Of a stretch of 64,000 nucleotides of DNA, positions 35,184-47,300 are shown one piece after another. The notes under the pieces were generated by a model. It was not told where the DNA came from. It searched no databases and saw only the letters and a program-made list of their open reading frames with translations. The DNA lies in assembly GCA_029237695.1 (NCBI GenBank), contig CM055271.1, positions 80,177,488 through 80,241,487 on the forward strand. The letters run 5' to 3'. The translations under genes were made by a program, and so were the position numbers. Each line of letters begins with the position of its first letter. The first letter of the stretch is position 1. Origin of the DNA: Conchocele bisecta. Taxonomy: Eukaryota; Mollusca; Bivalvia; Lucinida; Thyasiridae.

Positions 35184-35338
35184 ATGAACTCTCACGGAGA
35201 ACCAACGCAGTTTACACCATGGACGCCGAAACATCACCGAGGCGTGGTTTTGTTTGATCTCTGCACAGAATTGGAGGAAATAAATAATTTGAAAATCCGC
35301 GATAATGACGTTTGGATTTGTACCTACCCAAAGATCAG
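35184..35338 (+). CDS. Sulfotransferase exon 1
   Basis: ATG opens MNSHGEPTQFTPWTPK, then CTELEEINNLKIRDNDVWIC and TYP, ending at CAG|GTATGT. Length is 155 nt, one more than phase 1 allows. The last codons read AAG ATC AG because of an A inserted in CCCAAAGATCAG. The duplicate at 11231-11248 has CCCAAGATCAG, which gives Pro-Arg-Ser-Gly, the PAPS loop. Upstream flank is shared with copy 1, but no TATA box was seen. Confidence 0.85.
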
Positions 35339-38300
35339 GTATGTGTTTAGCTACAATAATTCGCCTCCGATATGTTACAATGTATATACGGCTACAATTT
35401 GATCCGTTAAAAATGTGAGTAACCGAAGTGCGTAACCAAACCTGTTGCATGTAGGTCGAAATTTAGTAAACTGTATATTTGATACCTTTAAACAAATAAT
35501 CTTTGATGTTGAACTAGTTAATTGCCATATATAGTAGAACAGGGAAATGATTTTCCCATGGAAGCCATATTTTCTCTTGTTGTTGTTCAACATTCAACAT
35601 AACGAATGAAGCTTTAAAATTGACAAGATATACATGTAAATGTCAGATAAACACCTTGACACGGTAAAATAACCAATTTCTGCAAAAATCAGTCTTCCAT
35701 GTGTTACATTAAAGAGAGGTATCAGTCTTCCATGTGTTACATTAAAGAGAGGTATCAGTCTTCCATGAGTTACATTACAGAGAGGTATCAGTCTTCCATG
35801 TGTTACATTAAAGAGAGGTATCAGTCTTCCATGAGTTACATTAAAGAGAGGTATCAGTCTTCCATGTGTTACATTAAAGAGAGGTATCAGTCTTCCATGT
35901 GTTACATTAAAGAGAGGTATCAGTCTTCCATGTGTTACATTAAAGAGAGGTATCAGTCTTCCATGTGTTACATTAAAGAGAGATATCAGTCTTCCATGTG
36001 TTACATTAAAGAGAGGTATGGAGCGGGTAGCAATTTTGTTTCTAGTATGTGTTATATGTGGCTATTATTGGAAATGAGGTTTATGGCATTGGCGATCAGT
36101 GTAGACCCTGATCAGACTGCGCAGTCGCAGTCTGATCAGGGTCTGCAGTGATCGCCATTCAGTCAGTGAAACTGACGTCATATTTCTAACAACCAACATA
36201 CGTTATTATCAGGCTAAATGGGTGCACATGTGTAGATCAGGGGGCCGTGCTACTAAACGTCGTACGACTCAAATATTCGTAAGTGCAAATTTAGGATAGT
36301 CTGGAAATTTCAATCGATTGATTTACATTTATTGAACATAGGCTGCATTTGCTAAATAAATGTAAATCAAATAATTGTTTACAATAAAACATTATTAATG
36401 TGAAATGTACAGACTATCATCATTTTGCACTTACGAACATTTTAGTCGTACGAAGTTTAGTGAAACGCCCCACTACCCTGGATCTGCACCTGCTCATGTA
36501 TCAATGGTACACCGCCCAGACATGAACCTAATTATACAATGAAGAGTTGCAGCTACTGTCTGCTCTACGTTTTCCTGCCGACGAACACATTACATCTTTA
36601 TGACTCATCAGTTTGCACTGACGAAGATTTTAGTCGTATGAAGTTTAGTGAAAGGGCTCCCAGGAGTACATACATGTCATACGCCCCGAGTATTCAGTCC
36701 CAGCCACATAGGTGACCAACTACGACAGAACGTACCTTATCTATGAGTGGCGATTCATGTCATAAGTGCCGTTTCTAACGCGTTAGAGAAGTAACGCGTT
36801 ACTTGTGAGAACTAACGCGTTACTAATGTATGTACTACATGTATATAGTGAAACACATATTTTTAACGCGTTACTGTTCAACAGTGAGTAACGCGTTAGA
36901 AATTGGCTGTAACGCGTTCAAAATCCTCTATTTTGGCGGATTGCGTCATAAGTATTGCTTTTAACGTGTTAGAAATTATTATAATTCTACTCTTGGTAAG
37001 TAACGCGTTACTTCTTAGAAGACGTGTTTGCTGCGCCATATTTCATCAAAATCCATTCAGCGCAGTCTGATCTGGATCTGCACTATTCGCCATGCCATCA
37101 ATGAAACACCCGGAATGCTTCTAACCAGCAGTATTTAGCTCGTTATCAGGCTACAGGAGTGTGCTGTTTGATCAGGAGCTACGCTGGTCATAAATCCCAT
37201 TAGAGCCATATCGCAAGTCACAGTCACAAATAGGGATACTACTCTAACACCACGATAATTTGATTGTGGACTAGTATACAGGCCCGTACGCATACATTAT
37301 TTTAGGGTGGTGCGTTATCGATGGCGCGACTGGCCAAACATGTTGTTTTGTTTTTGCACATCCACGGACAGACCTCGGCAGATTAACCATTTCACCCAAA
37401 AGTAACTAATAAAATGGATTTTGATATGTTAATTTTGCAACCAATCCAACCATCACAAAATGATTTTCAGACCAGTCCATTCATTAACATAGGTTGTTTT
37501 TATTCTCAATACTATGAAAATTACTTGCAAAAGTGCAGATCCTGAAGACAGCTCGTCACGAGCCGGCTCATCTACACGTTTTGCCAATACCACTATACAG
37601 GTCTGTGGTGTTGATGGGGTTAAGGGGGGTGCGTACGCGACGCACCCGTCGCATCCCCTCTGCGCTCGGGCCTGATATCTACATTCCATCGTCTACCTGC
37701 ATTACCCGAATGGTACAACATCCAAATTCCTAAATACGCCATGATTGTCATATCATCCTGGCACAGTATTAGTATTCACATACAGTTATTCGGCCTTAAA
37801 CATGTACAGTGGAACCTCTGTAAACCGAACAACCTTGCGACATCGAAGTGTTAAATTATAACCTATTTCACTGTCAAATGTATTTGATGTTGATCAGTGT
37901 TCATGATTGCAATGCACACATATATGTGCTTCAAAGCTCTTGTATCGGTATTACAGTGTAACATCTCTGAACTGGACACCATGTGGGCCTCTCAGGGTGT
38001 CCGGTGTAGAGAGGTATCACTGTATGAACATGATCACAAGACACATAGCCATGTATTTCGGTGATCATACACCGGAATTACATTGAAACATCTTTAAACC
38101 GGACAGCCTGAGGACCTCACAGGGTGTCCGGTTTAGAGAGGTACCACTGTATGAACATTATCAAAAGACACATAGCCATGTATTTCGGTGATCATACATC
38201 GGAATTACAGTGAAACATCTCTAAACATCACAGCTACATGCAGTTGCGGTTATGTATTGTTTCTGGTGAACTGATTACGGGGTCCGTCATAGTACTACAG

Positions 38301-41300
38301 TGAAACCTCTCTAAGACCTCCCAGGGTGTCCGGTTTAGAGAGGTACCACTGTACATGTATCTGTGTACAAATTTGGTCTGATATAGCAGCGATAGAAAAA
38401 GTTATGAATTAATGCATGAGCGACCAGAGTGGCCTCTGGTCTGCTCGACACATGATCTGATCGGGGTCTAGTCTAATCTGGTCGTTAACTGACTTATATT
38501 CAACACGGATTACTTAGCAGTTTATATTGGAGATGAGAGTGGCTCATTGAACTATCCATCCCGCCACATAAACATAATCACACGTTAGCAAAATGTATGT
38601 TACATGTGCGCTTTCATATCAGCTTGTTGCTGTTCTACTAGTCTCTGGTGTTTCTACTCGCTTTGTCCTCTGTCTATCAGTCAAACTTCTTTGTCGTCTG
38701 AATGTCACTATTATATGTGCATGCACTATATTGGGGGGACTTGAGAATATACATATTATCCGGTGCGGTTGGATGAGGTTGGCAATGTGGACACCTATGG
38801 CGGCCATCCACCTAGCTGATGTAACTAAAAAGCCGAATGGGTAATGATATAACTTCCTGGAGGGCTGCCATAGGTAACTTTAATTGTAGGAAACGTACGA
38901 TATGCATTGCGTCTACAATATATTTAAATATTTTCAATATATTATTGAATGTTTTAACGGATATAGGTAATTGTTTGACTAATCTAGCTAATTGTAGAGG
39001 CCCCAGATTATTACTCAATCTAAAATATGTGTCTAACAATAGTATCTTTTATTTTGCTACTGATATCTGGTGATGTAGAAAGAAACCCAGGGCCTGAACA
39101 TGAGAGTGGATGTTTTTCAATTTTACATTTAAATATAAGAAGTATCCGTAATAAGGTGAGTTATATCGTAGGACACTTTCACAGATTTTGATATTCTATG
39201 TTTTACAGAAACTCACTTAACGGGCGATATAGAAACCAGCAGTTTACAACTTAATGGGTATAGCATACCATTCCGAAAGGACAAGTCGCCACATTATGGG
39301 GGAATATTAGTATATGTTGCAGACCATTTGTTAGCAAATAGAATGCAGAATTTAGAAATATTTTGGGATGAAACTGTCTGGATTCAGGTTAAAACAAAAG
39401 CCGCAAGACATTTTTGATTGGCACGATTTACCGCCCCCCGTCATCCAATATATAATTTTTGGGAACTGTTCAATCGCAATATAGAATTGGTATGTGATAA
39501 TAAATAATATCATTATTGTTGGCGATCTAAATGAATATCAATTAAATGTACATAACCACAAATTAAAAGAGATATGATTATGAAATTCATTGAAAAACAT
39601 AATTACATCCGCAACGCGTGAAACAGCCACTACTTCAACCTTGTTAGATCCAATTATTGTTAACCAAGAACAGAACATTCTCAAAAGCGATGTGTTGGCT
39701 GATTTGCCAGACATAAGCGATCATAAGGCTACATGTGTCATTATACCTGCTGATAGTTCACACAATACTTCATACAAACGAACTGTATGGAACTATAAAA
39801 GAGCAGACTTTGTTAAATTTAACGAACTCATGCTTAACACTGATTGGACAAATTTAAATAATGGCAGTGTAGATGATTGCATCTAATATATTTACATCTA
39901 AATTCATTGAGCTAGCTAAGCGATGCATTCCATGCAGTCAAGTCACAGTACGCCTAATGATAAAACCATGGTATGATTCCGATATTCGTAAAATAAGCAA
40001 ATTAAGAGACAAATTACGTAAGAAAGTCAATACAATTTGGAAGGGTGTGGACGACTGGAATAAATACAAAACAACTCGGAACAAAGTTAATTAATATGAA
40101 AAAACATGCAAGAGAAGCTTTTTACAATGACTTAGAGTTTAATTTAACAGAATCATTTTCAAATAAAAAAAAGATACTTCTGGAAGCTAGTTCGACATTT
40201 GTGAAAGATAGCAAATCAAGTGAACTATTCCACCATTAAAAAACGACTGACGGTAATAGTGAAATTGTCTGTTTTTCTGATGTTGAAAAAGCTAATTGTC
40301 TAAACAACTTCTTCGTTTCAATATCAACGGTTGACGATAGCAACTCTACTTTACCGCCGCTTGAATTAAAAACTAACCAAGTTCTTGATATGATTAATAT
40401 AAACGAATCTGAGGTCAGAGATTACTATAAAGATTTTACAAACTAATAAAGCTTGTGGACACGATTTAGTTAGTCATAGAATGCTAAAAGGAACTATTAC
40501 ATCTGTCTCAAAACCTCTAGCGATCCTCTTCAATAGATCTGTCAATGAATGTCAGTTTCCGATGGCGTGGAAATTGGCAAATGTAATTCCCTTATTTAAA
40601 AAAGGGTGTCCGCAGACGCCTTCAAATTATCGACCTATATCGTTATTAAGCTGTCTAGGTAAGGTAATGGAGAGAATAATGTTTAAACATATATATAATC
40701 ACTTGCACTCACAGAATTTGATTTACAATAGACAATCTGCTTTTATACCAGGACATTCTACGGTATACCAACTTATAGACATTCACCATCAAATATGTCA
40801 GGCATTGATGAAAGGCAATCTACATGTATAGTATTTTGTGATATTTCTAAGGCTTTCGATAGAGTATGGCATAGGGGATTACTATTTAAGTTACGGCAAA
40901 ATGGATTAAATGGTTGTATCTTACACTGGATCGAAAACTACTTGTCGGATAGGAAACAGTCTGTATCAATACGGTCTACAACCTCAGATACCAAGTTAAT
41001 AACTGCTGGCGTACCGCAAGGCTCGGTGCTCGGTCCTTTACTATTTCTAATATATGTCAACGATATAATGACCATCTACTAAGTATTGTTCGATTATTTG
41101 CTGATGACAGTTCTCTATCATTTTCCACAACAAATACTGATGACCTAGAAGGCATAATAAATTATGACCTGCTAACTATTGCTGACTGGGCTAAACAATG
41201 GTTGGTCAGTTTCAATCCTAACAAGACTGAAGCGATGCTTTTAACCCTAAGACTACTCGATCGACCTGTAAACCTAATCTTTCAAAACACGCCTATAACC

Positions 41301-44300
41301 TTTGTCGACGACCATAAACATCTCGGTGTAAACGCTGAGCAATAACGGGAAATGGCATACATATACAAAATATAATTAATTCGACTGCGAGAGTGTTGGG
41401 AATAATGCGAAAACCTAAAATTTAAGATAAGCAGACAGTCTTTAAACCAAATATATATATCTTATATGAGACCTATACTCGAATATGCTTCGTCGGTCTG
41501 GGATGGATGTACAGAATATGAAAAAGATTCATGGAAAAAATTCAGAATGAAGCTGCGAGAATAGTAACCGGTTTAACACGGTCAGTGTCACTTGATAATT
41601 TAAGGAAAGAAGTTGGATGGCAACTTTTATCTGTTCGACGTAGTATTCAAAAGCTTTCGATCATGTACAAAGCAACCAACAATCAAGTACCTAGTTATAT
41701 CTCCAACCTGATTCCTCCCACTGTTAATAACGTATCTCGTTACAACCTTAGAAACCAATTTGATATAAATGTCCCGACTACTCGACTGGAAGTATACAAA
41801 CAATCATTTATACCATCTGTGGTACAACTCTGGAATGAAACTGATCCTTCAATGAGAAATGTAGATAGTCTTAGGCACCTTAAAACAGCATGCGCCAAAC
41901 AATTATACACTCAATATGAAATACCACCATATTACTTAGTGGGAGACAGGTTTTCGTCAGTTATGCATGCAAGACTTCGTAATAAATGTAGCAGTCTCAA
42001 TTCCGATCTTTGCAATAACCATATCAGAGAAACTCCCTACTGTGAGTGTAGCGAAATTGTAGAGACGCTGAACATTACTTCTTTGAATGCAACAAATATC
42101 ATGCACAGCGTCTCATTCTACGCCAGTCACTGCAACGATTTCATAACCTGAACGCGCACATGCTTTTGAACGGCATACCTGAACAAAACAATGAAAACAA
42201 TATTATTATCTTCAATTCTGTACAAAATTATATTAAAAACTACAAAACGATTTGAGTAACTTCGTTGATAGATGTATGTAACGTAATCCATATCGGATGT
42301 ATTCCATTCGATTTGCCAATATCATCCACAACCACCGGTTATTAATGATCACTGAAATTTATTGCAACTAGCACTAATACAATGATGGATTTGCTCATGT
42401 ATATATGTACTTGGCGACAAAAACAACTTTTATTCTTTCTCCAAATCTCATATCTCACTATCCACCTCTTCTCTACCTTTCTGTCCGTTTTCATTCCATA
42501 CATTATGTGAACATATATTTATCGCTTGATAATTGGTTTGTATCCGTGTTTATATGCCTGTATACATGTATTCGTGTATCGCCATTGCTGTTGAATTATT
42601 GTACTTTGTAACAATTAGGTGAGGGCTGTAACTAATGTTGAGAGAACTTGTAGCCCGAGCCTATTGTATTTATATGCAATAAACTATGTTTAAACTGATA
42701 GAAAAAGTTGTTGTTATAAACTGTGCAAAAGAAAAACAACTTTTGAGTGTTTTGATTGGTCGTGTTGAAATGGCACCCAGCGGATTCTGATTCAGGACAG
42801 ATTGAATTAGCATAATCCATCAAACACGTTAGTAGTACCTCAACGCTAGGTTAACTTATTCTTAGAGGTCCACCGTGCTGACTATATAGCCTACATACAG
42901 CAAAACACGTACAGTGGAAACTCTGTAAACTGAACACCAAGGAAATACATGTTATCTTATTTTGATGAGCTTCTTTGTCATTAATTATCTGGTGGTAATG
43001 TCTGTTCGCACAGCACACACTCGCATATTGATCGCAAAAGCACACAACAATGGCTCCGACGAACATTAGGCCATTAACCACATTAAATCTAAAAAATATT
43101 TAAAAGTAAGTACTTTTTCATCAATAACAAAAAAGTCACCCTCCCACAAAAAAAATATTTGATGAAATTCCATCAAATATTGATTTTATTGCGAAAAAAC
43201 GATTTTCCTATGGGAATTTAACATGGGGAGTCAATTTCCAAAATTTTGGAAATTGACTCCGAAACCTGGCGAGATAGCTTGAAAATGATGTAACTAAGAA
43301 AATAAAAGTTAGATTTTGAAAATTGGTCCACAAATAAAAAAAATATTTAAAAAAAATCTATTTTTAGCCCCCATGTTAAATTCCCATAGGAAAATTGTTT
43401 TTTCGCAATAAAATCAAAACTTGAAGGAATTTCATCAAATAATCTTTTTTTGGGGAGGGTGAATTTTTTGTTATTGATGAAAAAGTACTTACTTTTAAAT
43501 ATTTTTTAGATTTAATGTGTTTAATGGCCAAATGTTCGTCGGCAGCAAAACGTGGAACAGACAGTATGTTTCACTGCACATGTAACGGTACTGGGAACAT
43601 GCTTTCCTGGAGAGGTCAACACAATGAGGAGTCGTAGCTAGTTATTTCCCTTTGGAAAACTGTACAGATCCGGTCCCATGTTGGGGTGTTGTGTTTACTT
43701 GATATTGAATAGTACTAAAATTGAGATTGCGAAATGAGTAGATCCATATCAGACAGCACAACTTTCTAAACTGTGTGGAATAACATTAATAATACGTGTG
43801 AACATATGCACATGACAACTAGTACAGCCCCGGATCAGATTGCGCAGGTATTCATGATGATATGTATCAACACTAGGCGTGAACACTATAGTGGCTCCGT
43901 TTCGCAACAATCTATGCTACAGTCGCCCTTTCCACAAGAAACCGTACCATAACATATTCAATTTGGACCGGATTTCTATTACATGTATAACTACGATCCC
44001 ACATCCAACTGTGTTTTTCCGGAAGAAGTATAACCATGGTAACTGAACTGAGATGTGACGAACACTTGCCTATCGTGTACACAACGTTTTGAAGGCGTTT
44101 TCGCTTTTATAATGAGAAAAACATTGATTCATTATTATAGAAGTTTTCGGTGGTTTACAGGTGTCTCAAAACATTTCTAATTAAAAACAAGGAAAACAAT
44201 GTTAACCTTTAGACCGCTTCACACAACAATTGTCGTCTGCTGTTGCTTTTATATCTTGCCTTATTTCTCAATAAAAAACATTGACAGCACTTCAGAATCG

Positions 44301-47300
44301 TTTCCAATGGAAATGATTCTGAAGTGCTGTCAATGTATGTTGTAAATTATTCTAAAGTGATGTCAAAGCATGTTGTTAATATTATTCCAAAGTGCTGTCA
44401 AAACATGTTGTAAATTATTCTAAAGTGCTGTCAAAGCATGTTGTAAATTATTCCAAAGTGATGTCAAAGCATGTTGTAAATTATTCCAAAGTGCTGTCAA
44501 AGCATGTTGTAAACTATTCTAATGTGCTGTCAAATCATATTGTAAATTATTATAATGTGCTGTCAAAGCATGTTGTAAATTATTCTAAAGTACTGTCATG
44601 GCATATTTTTTATGATAAAAATTGAAAATAGAAAATAAACAGCAGACGACAAAAAATTAAGATTATTATCATAGCGGTGTAAGGGTTAAACGAAAGTATC
44701 ATTTCCACATGCATACCGTTTTCCATTCATTTTTGCTGTTTTCGTTTGTGAATCTCCAATAAATCTCCGCTGTACATGTACAGGTATATCTACCTCAGTG
44801 AAATATATTGACCGCCAGTTTACGTCATTTTACCGAACATCCTCTGTGAGTATTGGTTGCCCTCTATTTTGGAATCCACATACCCCACCCACCATAATAT
44901 GGGGAGCAACATTGTACATTATAGGATGACGTTACGTGGTTATTGTTATTATTATTATTACTGCTATTATGGTTCCGCTTGCATACATGTACATGTAATA
45001 TATAATTGATTCATTATTGTGCATAGTGTATCGTAAGCACTCAACGGCAATATTAACTTATATTTGTTAATTCATTCATTCATCCATTCATTCATGTATT
45101 CATCTATCCATCTGTTCATTCATTCATTCACTCATTCAGATTCATTCATTCATTCATCCATCCATCCATCCATCCATCCATCCATCCATTCATTCATTCA
45201 TGCATTAATTAATTAATTAATTAATTAATGCATTCATTCATTCATTGAGGCATTCATTCATTTATGATTACTATTATTAATTAATAATATTATTATTCAT
45301 TAATATTATTCTTATTATATTATTATTATTATTATTATTATTACAAAATATGTGCTTCCCAGGCACGACTCTGACACAGGAGATTGTCTACCTGATCCAG
45401 ACGCTGGATTTTGAGACGGCGCGACACGTGCTGCTGCAGGAACGGTCCCCATATATAGACGTCGTAGACCCCGACCCCCGCAAGCACCTTGGGTACCATG
45501 TACATCTCCGCCTGCGCTAATATTGCCAATATATATATAAATTAACATTTCCAAATACAGTAGACACTGTCATCTCGGATGATAATGTCTGTTAGTAATC
45601 GCATGGCACACAACTATAGCTCAGAATTATCAAATGCCTGATTTACAGCGAAACCTCTCTAATCCGGACACCCTGGGGACGTCCCAGGGTGTCCGGTTTA
45701 GAGAGGTTTCACTGTACTTAAATATTTTGTAGCTTGATTGGCTAATCTTACAAATATTTGTAGTTTTTTTATTAAAAAACACTTGAATATTGTGCTTGAA
45801 ATCAAGCAACTTGATTGGCTGAGCATGAGCTGTGCTACAGCTCAGCCAATGAAACTGCTTGCTTGGGAGTTGAGATTGCCAAGAGATGTTCAGAAATGTC
45901 GCCATCTTGGCAAGATTAACGCAGGCGGTAGTAGTATTGTGTGAACTTTGTTGGAAAACTGGAAATATAAAAATGTGTGAACAGTCGCAAATAATTTCAG
46001 TTATATGTACTCACGGCTCGTCCGCATGTACGCACAGGCATTCGGCGTGTTTCGGCTTTCATCGGTATAACTATATATATATGAACAAGGCTTCTAACTT
46101 TGGTCGGACTCGACCTCGTATCATAACCACATGTCAAACATGTTCTATGCATTTTATGAATTTCTGCAGGATATCGATAATTCTCAAATGATCACATGAA
46201 CTTGCCACAACAATATTGACGTTAGAGCCTTAAACACATTATTTCATTTGTTATGATACGATGTTGTGTCCGACCTAGGAAAAGGAGGTGTAATACGATA
46301 TTATTTGCATAAATATGTTCTAACTATGTTATTTTAGCAAGATAACAATAATTCTCAAATGAACATGAGTGTTCACTTTCCGCCAAAATATTCACATTAG
46401 CGTTAATAAAATCGCGGAATGTGTATTGATACGAGGTCGCGTCCGACCAAAGTTAAAAGCCGTGTTCATATATATAGAGTTATACCTATGACCACGATGA
46501 CAGCCGAAACATGTCGAATGCCTGTGGTGTTGTCGATCCTATGGAAGTAATGTATTACTTCGTCCTCGGTCGATATCTCTTTTATAGGGTCAATGAAAAC
46601 CACATATTTACTTCACAAAAAGCCAATAACTGTATAATACACTGTACCAAGGTGTATGACCACGTGATTACAACAACAACAACCAGTACTGAAGCTTCCA
46701 GAATCCTCTGATTCAAAGTACGTATTATTTTATTATAGGAATTTTTTCGAAAATTGTAATTTGTTAAGGCCTCGTCCAGTATTCCCGCGACTTTTCCAAG
46801 TTTATATCCCCGATAAATTCCACAAAAAGGCCATTCATTCCTTATAATTCCAGCATTTGAAATAAATTCATCAAGAAAATGTGTTTATTTTCCGTTTTCT
46901 TAAGAATTATTTTTAACTGCGCCTCACGGTTACGGAAAGTAGTTCGGCGTGGGAGTTTACTGGGATATAAATTTTGGACAGAGACTTGCTACGGGCCAAT
47001 CAAATGTTAGGGAATTGTATAAATATTTTTGTGCTGGAATTATTATGTCCATATTATGCAACGGATTTTGATGACATATGGCGCATCACACGCGTCTTGT
47101 TAACTTGAGCTGCATTTAGTGGTCTCTGTACTTTGGCCCAAACTTCTGTCAAAATCTGTTGCATATTAAGGAAAATATCAAATAATACTGATGTTGGAGT
47201 GTACGAGCTTTCAACACTTTCAGCCATTGTTGTTGTTGTTGTAACCAACGTGATCATGCATCTTGTATATTGTATACAGTTGAATCTCTCTCAATCGATC

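Larger units (their letters stand above)
34570..36740. repeat. Duplicated block, copy 2
   Basis: Co-linear with 10190-12990 from ACTTATGTTCACAAATACG to TCAGTCCCAGC. It includes the 5' flank, exon 1 and early intron 1 of the sulfotransferase. It lacks the SINE-like insert of copy 1 and carries a ten-fold 33-bp array where copy 1 has a single unit. Confidence 0.88.
38838..42700 (+). mobile_element. APE-type LINE (jockey/CR1-like), degenerate
   Basis: A non-LTR retrotransposon in intron 1. In order: an N-terminal region, a 2A-type motif (39072-39095), AP endonuclease, reverse transcriptase, and a C-terminal Cys/His region, then a 3' UTR with AATAAA at 42678-42683 close to the apparent end. At least six frameshifts or stops interrupt the frame, so it is dead. 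No clear target-site duplication or poly(A) tail was seen, and the 5' end is uncertain (it may begin before 38590). Class assignment rests on APE plus RT motifs; jockey and CR1/L2 groups cannot be separated by eye. Confidence 0.93.

Noticed and set aside
38593..38844. 83-residue frame upstream of the LINE as ORF1
   Set aside because: No zinc-knuckle, coiled coil or known ORF1 feature; hydrophobic and Cys rich without clear link to the element.
39069..39095. 2A motif as a sign of an integrated virus
   Set aside because: The motif is followed directly by LINE endonuclease and RT; no capsid or viral replicase is near. 2A-like motifs are known in such LINEs.
45493..45500. Alternative donor for exon 2 at 45500 (CAT|GTACAT)
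   Set aside because: It would end in phase 0 and put exon 3 out of frame; the donor at 45493 ends in phase 2 and gives the family reading GGVKQVRELASPR.
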